Origin: Chryseobacterium jejuense
GTDB lineage: Bacteria > Bacteroidota > Bacteroidia > Flavobacteriales > Weeksellaceae
DNA: 64,000 nt
Reading direction: 5' to 3'
NCBI RefSeq assembly: GCF_900100075.1
Contig: NZ_FNEG01000004.1
Location: forward strand, 558,001-622,000
This document shows, piece after piece, positions 43,144 through 52,349 of this stretch. Made by a program: the position numbers and the translations under genes. A model generated the notes under the pieces. It was not told the origin of the DNA. It searched no databases and saw only the letters and a list, made by a program, of their open reading frames with translations. Position 1 is the first letter of the stretch; each line of letters begins with the position of its first letter.

Positions 43144-44673
43144 TTAAAAGAAACCTAACTTATTCTTGTTATAGGAGATCAGCATATTTTTGGTCTGGCG
43201 ATAATGATCCAGCATCATTTTATGATTCTCCCTTCCGATTCCGGATTGTTTATATCCTCCAAAAGGAGCTCCTGCAGGATACGAATGGTATTGGTTTACC
43301 CAAACTCTTCCTGCTTCAATCTGACGTGGAATATTGTATAGCTGATGAGCATCTCTCGTCCATACTCCTGCTCCTAATCCGTAAATAGTATCGTTGGCAA
43401 TTTTTACCGCTTCTTCTTCATCTTTAAAGGTAGTAAAGGCTAATACAGGCCCGAAGATCTCTTCCTGAAAAATTCTCATCCTGTTATTTCCTTTGAAAAC
43501 CGTAGGCTGAATATAGAAACCGTCTTCCAGGTCTTCTCCAAGATGGTTAACATCACCTCCTACCAGCACTTCAGCGCCTTCATCTACTCCTAACTGGATA
43601 TAGGAAAGTATTTTTTCTTTTTGAATTTTCGAAGCCTGCGCTCCCATCATCACGGTTTTATCCAGTGGATTTCCTACTTTGATAGCTTTTACTCTTTCAA
43701 TCACTTTTTCGATAAAAGCATCTGCGATACCTTCCTGAACCAGCAGTCTTGAAGGGCATGTACAGATTTCCCCCTGATTAAGGGCAAAAAGAACCGCTCC
43801 TTCAATAGCTTTATCAAGAAATTCATCATCTGCATCCATTACTGAATTGAAGAAAACATTAGGTGATTTTCCACCTAGCTCCAATGTTACAGGAATAATA
43901 TTTTCTGTAGCGTACTGCATTACCATACGTCCTGTAGCTGTGGATCCTGTGAAGGCTGCTTTGGACACTTTAGGGTTCGTTACCAAGGCTCTTCCTAATT
44001 CTGCTCCGAAACCGTTAACAATATTAACAACTCCTGCCGGTAACAGATCTCCTATGAGTTCCATCAGGATCATGATAGAAACGGGAGTGCTTTCTGCAGG
44101 TTTTAAAACTACGCAGTTTCCAGCAGCTAATGCCGGAGCCAGCTTCCAGGTTGCCATAAGGATCGGAAAGTTCCATGGAATGATCTGTGCGATAACTCCT
44201 AACGGTTCGTGAACGATTAAGGAAACAGTGTCTTTATCCAGTTCATTGTGAGATCCTTCTTCTGCGCGGATGACAGATGCAAAATATCTAAAATGATCTA
44301 TAGCCAATGGCATATCTGCAGCTAATGTTTCTCTTACTGCTTTACCGTTATCAATGGTTTCTACTGTGGCAAGGTATTCCAGATTCTGTTCTATTCTGTC
44401 TGCAATTTTATTAAGAATGATACTTCTTTCTGTAGCTGATGTATGCTTCCAGGTCTGAAATGCTTTATCAGCTGCATCTACAGCAAGCTCTAAGTCTTCT
44501 TTGGATGAATGAGCCACTTGAGTAAAATTCTTACCGTCAACGGGTGAAACTACATCAAAATATTGTCCTTTAACGGGTGGAGTGAACTTTCCGTCAATAT
44601 AATTATCATATCTGCTTTTGAACTCGGGACGCTGTAACAGCGTTGTTGATCTTGGTTCTGTAAGAGTGCTCAT
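43144..44673 (-). CDS. NAD(P)-dependent aldehyde dehydrogenase
   Basis: The 509-aa cytoplasmic enzyme has the family landmarks: PWNFPILMATWK, the catalytic Glu in VTLELGGKSPNVFF, the nucleophile C304 in NQGEICTCPSR (with a second Cys at 306), and the FGGYKQSGIGREN C-terminal region. It oxidises aldehydes to acids; the AcoD/ExaC group with linked DUF779 suggests acetaldehyde or similar short aldehydes. Divergent from an AraC regulator (181-bp gap) that likely controls it. Confidence 0.95.
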   Translation of the reverse strand: MSTLTEPRSTTLLQRPEFKSRYDNYIDGKFTPPVKGQYFDVVSPVDGKNFTQVAHSSKEDLELAVDAADKAFQTWKHTSATERSIILNKIADRIEQNLEYLATVETIDNGKAVRETLAADMPLAIDHFRYFASVIRAEEGSHNELDKDTVSLIVHEPLGVIAQIIPWNFPILMATWKLAPALAAGNCVVLKPAESTPVSIMILMELIGDLLPAGVVNIVNGFGAELGRALVTNPKVSKAAFTGSTATGRMVMQYATENIIPVTLELGGKSPNVFFNSVMDADDEFLDKAIEGAVLFALNQGEICTCPSRLLVQEGIADAFIEKVIERVKAIKVGNPLDKTVMMGAQASKIQKEKILSYIQLGVDEGAEVLVGGDVNHLGEDLEDGFYIQPTVFKGNNRMRIFQEEIFGPVLAFTTFKDEEEAVKIANDTIYGLGAGVWTRDAHQLYNIPRQIEAGRVWVNQYHSYPAGAPFGGYKQSGIGRENHKMMLDHYRQTKNMLISYNKNKLGFF

Positions 44674-44734
44674 ATCAGTATTTATTTTAATTTTTTAGAT
44701 ACTGCCAAATTACACGGATGCGTGAAAAACCTAT

Positions 44735-44778
44735 AGCACAATCGTATAAAAAAGGTGCAAAATAGTACACAGCACAAT
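44735..44778. promoter_or_regulatory. Direct repeats AGCACAAT, candidate AraC sites
   Basis: AGCACAAT occurs at 44735-44742 and 44771-44778, 36 bp apart, in the aldehyde dehydrogenase/AraC gap. Both are followed by a similar T/A-rich stretch (CGTAT and TTTAT). The spacing could suit an AraC-type dimer. Confidence 0.4.
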
Positions 44779-44817
44779 TTTATTATTTTATTAACAGCAA
44801 CGTTGGAGCAAATTTTC

Positions 44818-44825
44818 TATATTTG
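44818..44825 (+). promoter_or_regulatory. -7 box of the araC-type gene
   Basis: TATATTTG (44818-44825) is a perfect TAnnTTTG, 29 bp before the ATG at 44855. Confidence 0.45.
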
Positions 44826-44854
44826 ATTTATCGGCTATCTCAAAATATTTAGAA

Positions 44855-45781
44855 ATGAACAACAATAGTAAGATTTTATTAAATACTCCTGAATTACGCA
44901 AGGAAAACCAGCTATTAAGTCTTGTTGAAAATCAGACAAAGTTCAATCTAAACAATTGTGAATTCAGTATCTACGAAACACATAAGGCAGCTTTCGGAGT
45001 GAAGCTTCATTTTGAAAATATTGCATTTACAGCCATGTTAAGGGGTAAAAAACACATGAAGCTAGATAACAAGACCAGTTATTTTGATTATTTTCCGGGA
45101 GAAAGCATTCTGGTAGCCCCCGGTGAAACCATGGTTATTGATTTTCCTGAGGCAGATGAAACTCCTACGCAATGCATTTCTTTAAGTTTAAACCCTGATT
45201 TTATAGAGAATTCTCTTAATCATTTAAATTACCATCTTCCAAAGGTAGATGAAGCCTCCCAATGGAATATTCAGCTGGATGAGTATTTTCTTTTTAACAA
45301 TCAGGCGCTGGCTTCTGCCACCAACAATATTATGAGAATAGCCATGGATGATAATTCTCAAAAGGATATTATGGCTGATTTCGCTTTGAAAGAACTCCTT
45401 ATACGACTTATGCAGACACAGGCCAGAAGTATGGTGGAAAGAAATATTGTGAAAAATAAATCGAGAATTGGATTTGTTGTTGATTATATTAAAAGGAATC
45501 TGCATCAGAAACTATCTATTGAGAGTATTGCTAAGCTTGCCTATGTGAGCAAATCGAACTTCTTTAAGATGTTCAAAGATGAATTGGGCACTTCTCCGAA
45601 TGATTTTATATTACAGGAAAGAATCAGTAAGGCTAAAGAGTTACTGGCTACCCAAAACAGTATTAAAGAAACAGCTTACCAGACCGGATTTTCGGATACT
45701 AATTATTTTACCAGGGTTTTTAAACAACTGGAAGGAGTAACACCGAAGAGTTATCAGAACAGGATGATTATTCGAGAGTAG
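44855..45781 (+). CDS. AraC-family transcriptional regulator
   Basis: The 308-aa protein has an N-terminal ligand/cupin-like AraC-N domain (about 1-190) and the C-terminal double HTH (IESIAKLAYVSKSNFFKMFKDELGTSPNDFI, then IKETAYQTGFSDTNYFTRVFKQLEGVTPKSYQ). It is divergent from the aldehyde dehydrogenase and so probably activates it. Cytoplasmic. Confidence 0.95.
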   Translation: MNNNSKILLNTPELRKENQLLSLVENQTKFNLNNCEFSIYETHKAAFGVKLHFENIAFTAMLRGKKHMKLDNKTSYFDYFPGESILVAPGETMVIDFPEADETPTQCISLSLNPDFIENSLNHLNYHLPKVDEASQWNIQLDEYFLFNNQALASATNNIMRIAMDDNSQKDIMADFALKELLIRLMQTQARSMVERNIVKNKSRIGFVVDYIKRNLHQKLSIESIAKLAYVSKSNFFKMFKDELGTSPNDFILQERISKAKELLATQNSIKETAYQTGFSDTNYFTRVFKQLEGVTPKSYQNRMIIRE

Positions 45782-45846
45782 TGATAGATATGAGGTTCGT
45801 GTTCCGGAACCGCTTAGTTACTTTTAAGTGAATTTCAAGTAAAATA

Positions 45847-45878
45847 AAGAAGAGCCCCATTTTCATGGAGCTCTTCTT
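45847..45878. terminator. Bidirectional intrinsic terminator
   Basis: AAGAAGAGC (45847-45855) with inner CCAT pairs with ATGG and GCTCTTCTT (45870-45878), one inner mismatch, loop tttc. Lies between the convergent araC-type and susD genes. Confidence 0.8.
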
Positions 45879-45901
45879 ATATATATTAAAAATGTTATTT
45901 C

Positions 45902-47368
45902 TTAATACTTATCATTCTGTTGAATGTTTGGGTTAGCCTGAACAGCATTGATAGGAATTGGCCATTGCCATAAATAACTATCTGCAGCTAAAGTCTGGGT
46001 AAGCGCTTTTGATCCGCTACCATCAGCAATATCTCCTTTACCTGATCTTTGAACAGAAAGACCTAGTCTTTTTAAGGTATACCATCTGTCATTTTCAAAA
46101 GCAAGCTCTAATCTTCTTTCTTTCAGGATAGCATCTAGAAGAGCCGTTCCAGCTTCTGTTCCAGGAGTAAATGCAGTATATCTTTCTTTTCTCAGCTGGT
46201 TTAGTAAAGTAAGAGCTGTTCCCTCATTACCTGATCTGTAAGATGCTTCTGCTACGTTCAGTAATACTTCAGCAGTTCTCAGATATTTAACTGGAACAAT
46301 GTTCACTGGTCCACCGTTACCTGCATATTTTGTAATGTGATTGTACATTTTTTTGTTGTACAAAGCTGTAGTAAAATAAGTAGTTTTTCTTACGTCATTA
46401 GCAGCAAAAGAGTTGAAGAAAGCATAATCTGCAACAAATTCTGATCTGTATTGACCGTCGATTAACTGGTTATAAGCAACCCCTACTGTATTACGCTCAG
46501 GTGCTGCGTTTGAGATCTGGAATAAAACTCCGTCAGCAATTTTAGCCAATCCTTCGTTTTCTTTCCAGATACTGTTAAAGTTAGCCAATGTTGTAACACT
46601 TGGTGAAAGACCTAATGCTAGCTGACCATATTTTACAGTATTAGCATAGTCTCCCTTGTAAAGGTACACTCTTGATAATAATCCGTATACAGCAGCTTTA
46701 CTGAATCTTCCTTTATCAGCGTCATTCTGAGTAATTTTATCAGCAGCAAATAACAAGTCATTAATTACTTTTGTATATGACTCATCTACTGATAAACTTC
46801 TGGATGAATTATTATTCAAAGGCTTAAAAGATTCAGAATAATAAATACCGTATTGGTTCTTTGCTGATGATTTCTGTGTAGGGATTACAGAGTAAGCTCT
46901 TAAGATATCGAAATGAGCTGCTGCTCTGATTGCTCTAGCTTCAGCTTCTATATTATCTTTTTGAGTACCAGTTACTACTCCGTTATTTAAATAAGAAAGA
47001 ACAAAGTTAGCTCTGCTTACTACCGCATATGCAGCACTGAACAAACCTGTTGTCTGTGAATTATCTGAAGAGAATTCAAAGTTTGAAGCTGCAGCATTAG
47101 AGTTTCTTCCTCCATCTGAAATAATAAGGTTATCTGTAGTAAGGTCACCCATAATAAGCTGGTTACCTGTATCACTTGTGTAATAACCTACTCCTTTAAA
47201 TGCAGTATAAGCTCCATCTAAAGCCTGTCTGAATGACTCAGGTCTGGTCATAGCTTGTTCTTCAGCTTCATTCACAGATGAAATCTGATCCAAATTTCTT
47301 TCACAAGACGTTAACGATACAACAACAGTCAACGCAGCTAAACTTATTTTTATTATATTCTTTTTCAT
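45902..47368 (-). CDS. SusD-family nutrient-binding lipoprotein
   Basis: The ATG at 47368 (MKKNIIKISLAALTVVVSLTSC) is chosen because it opens a lipoprotein signal peptide with lipobox LTSC; a TTG 12 bp earlier is unlikely. The 488-aa mature protein has SusD-like helices (DGAYTAFKGVGYY, RAIRAAAHFDILRAYSV) and the C-terminal ERRLELAFENDRWYTLKRLG typical of RagB/SusD. It follows its susC by 14 bp. Outer-membrane surface ligand binding; ligand unknown. Confidence 0.93.
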   Translation of the reverse strand: MKKNIIKISLAALTVVVSLTSCERNLDQISSVNEAEEQAMTRPESFRQALDGAYTAFKGVGYYTSDTGNQLIMGDLTTDNLIISDGGRNSNAAASNFEFSSDNSQTTGLFSAAYAVVSRANFVLSYLNNGVVTGTQKDNIEAEARAIRAAAHFDILRAYSVIPTQKSSAKNQYGIYYSESFKPLNNNSSRSLSVDESYTKVINDLLFAADKITQNDADKGRFSKAAVYGLLSRVYLYKGDYANTVKYGQLALGLSPSVTTLANFNSIWKENEGLAKIADGVLFQISNAAPERNTVGVAYNQLIDGQYRSEFVADYAFFNSFAANDVRKTTYFTTALYNKKMYNHITKYAGNGGPVNIVPVKYLRTAEVLLNVAEASYRSGNEGTALTLLNQLRKERYTAFTPGTEAGTALLDAILKERRLELAFENDRWYTLKRLGLSVQRSGKGDIADGSGSKALTQTLAADSYLWQWPIPINAVQANPNIQQNDKY

Positions 47369-47382
47369 AAAGCTATTCAATA

Positions 47383-50184
47383 TTAAAATTCTAATTGCAT
47401 TCCTACCATGATCGTTCTTACAGCAGGATAAGTATAAAGGTTATATGATCCAGGAACGAATAATGATGTAGATTCAGCAGATCCTACAGAAATTTCAGGT
47501 TCTCCATGGAAGCTTGTTACTGTAAATAAGTTCTGTCCCATTACATACATTCTCAGTTTATTAATTGGAGAATCATCTCCAAGAATTTTTTTATCAAATG
47601 TATATCCTAATGTAAGGGCTCTTAATCTTAAGTAGTCTGATTTCTCAATCCACTGATCAGAATCACGCAAACCGTTAGAGTCTACTCTTTGTAATACATC
47701 TGTATCACCTGGCTTTCTCCACATATTAGCAGCTGACTGCGCCATGTTTCTTCCTGCTTTAGCCTGAGTTGGATCATTAGCCAGTAAATACATGTTGTTA
47801 TATGTATAACCTCCTAACTTGAATGTAAAGTCTGCACTGAAGTCGAATCCTTTATATTGAAGTGTAGTTCCGAAACCTCCGAAGCTTTTTGGGAAAGGAG
47901 TTTTATCTGTAATTGGAACTGCATTGGAAGCACTGTATGTTTCTGTAATTTTTCCGTCTTTATCGTAATATTGAGCGTTTCCGTTTGCTGAGTTTACTCC
48001 TGCAAATCTAACGTTATAGAATGCGTACGGAGATTCACCTACTTTAAGATAAGTATATCCAAGGTTTCTTTCAGTTTGTCCGTCTGCAAGTTTATCAAGA
48101 GTTGATTTCTGGAAAGAGATGTTAGCACGTACAGTCCATTGGAAATCTTTCTTTCTCATAACGTCTACGCTTAATTCAGCTTCAAGACCTTTCTGAGTCA
48201 TATCACCAGCATTGATATATTGGTAATATGAACCTTCCTGCTTATCTAATGGCACTAACTGAACGAAATCTTTTCTCTTGTTTTGGTAAACTTCTACGGA
48301 ACCACGAATTCTTCTCTTCCACATTGTAAAGTCAACCCCTGCGTTAGTTACCGCATTAGATTCCCATTTCAGATTCTGGTTACCAACGATGTAAACTTTT
48401 TCAGTACTGTTATAAGTTCCAGGGAATAAAGCTGCGTTATTTCCGTATAAATCGAAACCAACATTAGCTACATTGTAATAGTCAGATAATGAACCATCAT
48501 TTCCGGTTGTACCGTAAGAAGCTCTCAATTTCAAGTCGTTGATGAAACCACCTTTCATGAAGTCTTCTTTGGCAATGTTCCAAGCAGCACTTGCTGACCA
48601 GAAGATCCCGCTCTTGTTATTAGCTCCAAATCTTGAAGAAGCATCTCTTCTTAATGACCCTGTTGCTAAATATTTACCTTCATAGTCATAGTTTACCATA
48701 CCCGCTAAACTGAAAAGGGTATTTCTAATTTTAGTTCCAGTAAATGTATTTCTGTCAGAAGGAGTCGTGATAGATGGAACACTAAGCGTAGTAGATTTTA
48801 ATCCATAAGCACTTGCATTCGCTGTTTCGGTGAAGTTATCGTTATATTCGATAAATCCTAAGAAATCAAAATTATGTTTTCCGAATGATTTCTTATAATT
48901 TAATGAGTTGTTCCATGTATAGTTAAATCCATAGAATGTATTTTTAGCCAATGAACCTGTAGGGATCTTGTTGGTAGTTAAATCCAGGTTAGATCCTTTT
49001 TTCATCCATGTAGTCCCCATGTACCAGTCATAAAGTCCGTTGAAATTCGTTTTGAATTTCAATCCATCCATGATCTTATATTCTCCGAATAAAGTTACTG
49101 GGATTCTTAATCTCTGGTCTTCTGCTCTGTTATTACGGATTTGCTCTACAGTGTTTGAACCCGCTCTCATTTTTTGATTGTAGCTTCCGTCTGGGTTATA
49201 AATCGGCTCGTAAGGAGCATATTTATACATTGCCGCGAATGGGTTCTGTGTATTGTTTCTGTCTCTGAAGTTTTCTGTAACCTGATACTGAACTCCAAGG
49301 TTAACTCCAACGTTTAACTTTTCGCTAAGTTTATTGGTAAATCCGAAGTTACCTGTATATCTCTTAAGTCCGTCTATATCTCTAAGAATACCATTATCAG
49401 AATCATATCCTAATGAATAATAGAATGTACTTTCTCTAGATCCTCCTTGTGCACTGAACAAATAAGACTGAATGCTTGAAGGTCTCAACAAGTCTTTTTG
49501 CCAGTTGTGATCATAAACAGCAAGTGCATTAATTTCATCCTGAGATCTTGGTGCTACACCTAAGTAACCTAACTCATTCTGGTAGTTCATTAACTCTCTG
49601 GAATTCATCATCGTGAAATTCTTGTCTTTCAGTTTTTCACTGAAACCAAATTTACTTTCAAATGAATAGTTAGTTTTTCCAACTTTTCCAGCTTTAGTAG
49701 TTACTACAACTACTCCATTTGCTCCTCTCGCACCATACTGAGCCGTAGCCGCAGCATCTTTAAGAACGGAAATTGATTCTACGTCTGCAGGGTTGATTGC
49801 ACTGAACTGTCTAGCAGTCATATACATACCATTCACTACATAAGTAGGTTCAGAAGATCCACCAACACCGGCAACCCCTCTTACCATAATGGTAGCAGCA
49901 GAACCTGGCTGTCCCGTAGCACTTTGTACATATACCCCTGAAGCTTTACCTTGTAAAGAGTTTCCGATAGATGTTGTAGGAGAAGTTCTTCTGATAGCAT
50001 CTCCACTTACAACGGCCTGAGCCTGGGTAATTTCATCTGCTTTTTTCTTCTGATATCCAGTAACGATTACCTCATCGATCTTATTCTCCTTCAGAATAGA
50101 ATCATTCTTAGATTTTTGCGCATAGGCAGCTTGTCCTAAAAAAAACAAAGCTCCAGCACTTAATACATGTAACTTCACATTCAT
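47383..50184 (-). CDS. SusC-family TonB-dependent transporter lacking the N-terminal regulatory domain
   Basis: The ATG at 50184 (MNVKLHVLSAGALFFLGQAA) begins a signal peptide; a longer frame to 50244 crosses the promoter. The 933-aa product passes directly from the signal peptide to the TonB-box region (IDEVIVTGYQKKK), with no carboxypeptidase-regulatory-like domain, then the plug with SVLKDAAATAQYGARGANG and a barrel ending in MVGMQLEF. Its first 24 residues are almost those of the other SusC at 52350-55223, but the plug differs. Cotranscribed with its susD. Confidence 0.93.
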   Translation of the reverse strand: MNVKLHVLSAGALFFLGQAAYAQKSKNDSILKENKIDEVIVTGYQKKKADEITQAQAVVSGDAIRRTSPTTSIGNSLQGKASGVYVQSATGQPGSAATIMVRGVAGVGGSSEPTYVVNGMYMTARQFSAINPADVESISVLKDAAATAQYGARGANGVVVVTTKAGKVGKTNYSFESKFGFSEKLKDKNFTMMNSRELMNYQNELGYLGVAPRSQDEINALAVYDHNWQKDLLRPSSIQSYLFSAQGGSRESTFYYSLGYDSDNGILRDIDGLKRYTGNFGFTNKLSEKLNVGVNLGVQYQVTENFRDRNNTQNPFAAMYKYAPYEPIYNPDGSYNQKMRAGSNTVEQIRNNRAEDQRLRIPVTLFGEYKIMDGLKFKTNFNGLYDWYMGTTWMKKGSNLDLTTNKIPTGSLAKNTFYGFNYTWNNSLNYKKSFGKHNFDFLGFIEYNDNFTETANASAYGLKSTTLSVPSITTPSDRNTFTGTKIRNTLFSLAGMVNYDYEGKYLATGSLRRDASSRFGANNKSGIFWSASAAWNIAKEDFMKGGFINDLKLRASYGTTGNDGSLSDYYNVANVGFDLYGNNAALFPGTYNSTEKVYIVGNQNLKWESNAVTNAGVDFTMWKRRIRGSVEVYQNKRKDFVQLVPLDKQEGSYYQYINAGDMTQKGLEAELSVDVMRKKDFQWTVRANISFQKSTLDKLADGQTERNLGYTYLKVGESPYAFYNVRFAGVNSANGNAQYYDKDGKITETYSASNAVPITDKTPFPKSFGGFGTTLQYKGFDFSADFTFKLGGYTYNNMYLLANDPTQAKAGRNMAQSAANMWRKPGDTDVLQRVDSNGLRDSDQWIEKSDYLRLRALTLGYTFDKKILGDDSPINKLRMYVMGQNLFTVTSFHGEPEISVGSAESTSLFVPGSYNLYTYPAVRTIMVGMQLEF

Positions 50185-50213
50185 ATTAACAGATTTTAAT
50201 ATATTCAAGGGGA

Positions 50214-50244
50214 CAAATATGTTAATAAATATTAACACCGTCAA
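50214..50244 (-). promoter_or_regulatory. Promoter of the SusC gene at 47383-50184
   Basis: On the minus strand TTG (50244-50242), 20-bp spacer, then CATATTTG (50221-50214), one base from TAnnTTTG. The -7 box and the preceding TTATTAA are identical to those of the other pair's promoter. Confidence 0.65.
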
Positions 50245-50544
50245 TTTATTAAAACCTTAAAACAGTCCTACAGAAAAGGAGTATCCGCACTTAACTCTAA
50301 AAAATAATAAAAAAAAACTTCAATTATATTTGAATTTTTAAAGAATATCAAAGCATTTTAAATATTAATGAAATTTTAACCAAAAGTGAAATAAAAATTA
50401 ATGTACATCAATTTAAAACAACAAGTGAAAAAAATTAACAACAAATAATCATATTAACGAAAAAAATAAAACAAATCCATTCTGTTTTTCAACCAAAACC
50501 AGCAAAATGATGAATACTTTTTAGCAAAAAACCATAGAAAACAA

Positions 50545-50583
50545 CCTGATAAAAATCAGGAAGACTGCCTTTTTAGGCAGTCT
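50545..50583. other. Pair of perfect hairpins
   Basis: CCTGAT-AAAA-ATCAGG (50545-50560) and AGACTGCCT-TTTT-AGGCAGTCT (50562-50583) are adjacent perfect stem-loops in the intergenic region. On the minus strand the first is followed by TTGTTTT, so the pair could terminate a transcript in that direction; a small RNA is possible. Confidence 0.5.
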
Positions 50584-50833
50584 CCATGAAAATAAAATTA
50601 AAAATCTGTTAATATATGATATCTAATATTCAGTTTAAACCAGCATAGTTTTAAGAATGTTTTGTGACTTTATTTTTGTCATTAATATTATATTTTTCAT
50701 TAAATAAATTATATTGTTTCATCTCTAAGACTAACATTATTTACTTCATAGTTACATTCATATATAATACTTCTTCATCCTTCAGTAATTACAATATATA
50801 CCTTCATAAAAAGGCAATCTGAAATTAAAAACG

Positions 50834-50865
50834 AAAAGGCCACCTTATTGAGAAGGCAGCCTTTT
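50834..50865 (-). terminator. Terminator after the susD at 50897
   Basis: AAAAGGC (50834-50840) pairs with GCCTTTT (50859-50865), with inner CCTT/AAGG around a CA/CA bulge; minus-strand tail CGTTTTTAATTT. It is 32 bp past the stop. Confidence 0.75.
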
Positions 50866-50896
50866 CTAAAAATATATTAAAATTTGCTTTTATATC

Positions 50897-52330
50897 TTAA
50901 TAACCAGGATACTGAGATAATAGTGTATTAGTATTAAGTTCAGCCTGAGGTAATGGAAAAGATTTAAACTGAACTTTAGACGTGGTAAGTTCTACCTGAG
51001 TCTGAGAATTTTTAAAACCTAAACCATTTCTTTTTAGATCACTATATCTAAATCCTTCCAAGAACATCTCAATATCTTTCTGCATTAAAATTTCTTTTAA
51101 TAAATCTATTCCTGTTCCTGCGTAAGCATAGTCGGCATCTCTATAAGTTTTCACCCAGGTATTCAATTTAGCTAAAGCAACTGTAGGATTAGTATAATAA
51201 AGAGCCTCCAACTGATTAAAAACAGCTTCAGTCTTTCTTAGTACAACAATATCTCTATCTGCTGCAGTATATTTCATAACATCTATTGGCTTAGGATTAT
51301 CTCCTAAAGTCAATACATATCCTGTATCTCTGTACCAGGTTCCCCTTCTAACATCTTTGGCTCCCATTTTACTAAAAAAGGTCTGGGTAGCAAAGTTTTG
51401 CTTATACCTCCCTGTAGATGACCATGTAGCTGTAATACCATCATTAGCTCCTGGTAAATCAAGCGCATTATAGTCTATCTGAAAAATGGTTTCTCCATTA
51501 CTCTCTCCGGTTACAGAAAAGAAGTCTGTAACCCCTGAAGCAGACAACAAACTATAAGCTGGATTATCAAGAACTTTCTGTGCATAGGTATTAGCCTGTG
51601 CATAATTTTTAGTTGCAAGATAATACCTTGAAAACAACATATCTACTGCCGCAGTAGTAAGTCTCCTATTCCCATTTGTCACACCCGTACCAATTTTGGT
51701 ACTTGCATTAGTTAAATCGGCAAATATCTGATCATATACCTGTTTTACACTAGATCTTGGAAGATTGACGGCCGGTTTAAATTCTAACGGTAAAGGAATT
51801 CCAACCTCAGGATTTGAACCATTAAAGTTATCACTAAATAACGATACTAGTGTAGAATAAGCCATTGCTCTCACTGCATAAGCCTGACCAAACTGATTCA
51901 CAGGTGATCCTGGTGTATTGGGGTCATCAGGAATCTTACCTTCATAACTAAGTACAAAGTTAGCATTAGCAATAATTTTATATAGGGTAGCCCATAAAGT
52001 TCCCAAATCTCCACTGTTTTGCGTATAGAAAGTTAGGTTAGGATCTCTCGTTGTTGAAAACCTGTTTGAATTCACTATAGCAACAAAACCGTTATCTCCC
52101 AATAATTCTTGTAAAGTCGGGATCATAGCACCATAAGAGTTAATCGATCCGTCATTGTTTGTCTGATATAAATTATACAATCCGTTCACTGCAGTATTCA
52201 ATACCTTCTCATTCGTAATTGCTTGATCCAAAGGAAGAGTAATTGGTGGTAACTCTTCCGAGAATTCACTTTTACAAGAGCTTACCACAACTCCAGTTAA
52301 TATTATTAATAAAACTTTTATTTTTTTCAT
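50897..52330 (-). CDS. SusD-family nutrient-binding lipoprotein
   Basis: The ATG at 52330 (MKKIKVLLIILTGVVVSSC) opens a lipoprotein signal peptide with lipobox VSSC; the frame to 52360 adds ten unlikely residues. The 477-aa protein shows SusD features: NTAVNGLYNLYQ, YAVRAMAYSTLVSLF, and MQKDIEMFLEGFRYSDLKRNG near the end. It follows its susC by 19 bp. The ligand is not deducible from the sequence. Confidence 0.92.
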   Translation of the reverse strand: MKKIKVLLIILTGVVVSSCKSEFSEELPPITLPLDQAITNEKVLNTAVNGLYNLYQTNNDGSINSYGAMIPTLQELLGDNGFVAIVNSNRFSTTRDPNLTFYTQNSGDLGTLWATLYKIIANANFVLSYEGKIPDDPNTPGSPVNQFGQAYAVRAMAYSTLVSLFSDNFNGSNPEVGIPLPLEFKPAVNLPRSSVKQVYDQIFADLTNASTKIGTGVTNGNRRLTTAAVDMLFSRYYLATKNYAQANTYAQKVLDNPAYSLLSASGVTDFFSVTGESNGETIFQIDYNALDLPGANDGITATWSSTGRYKQNFATQTFFSKMGAKDVRRGTWYRDTGYVLTLGDNPKPIDVMKYTAADRDIVVLRKTEAVFNQLEALYYTNPTVALAKLNTWVKTYRDADYAYAGTGIDLLKEILMQKDIEMFLEGFRYSDLKRNGLGFKNSQTQVELTTSKVQFKSFPLPQAELNTNTLLSQYPGY

Positions 52331-52349
52331 TTTTTTAAACTTTAAACAA

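Larger units (their letters stand above)
50185..50896. other. Gap between the two SusCD pairs, 712 bp
   Basis: Holds the susC promoter (50214-50244), two perfect adjacent hairpins (50545-50583) and the terminator of the upstream susD (50834-50865). AT-rich; no ORF supported. The hairpin pair could belong to a small RNA. Confidence 0.55.

Noticed and set aside
43044-43388. 114-aa plus-strand ORF over the GC-rich repeat and the end of the dehydrogenase
   Set aside because: Antisense to a well-supported gene and driven by the repeat's composition.
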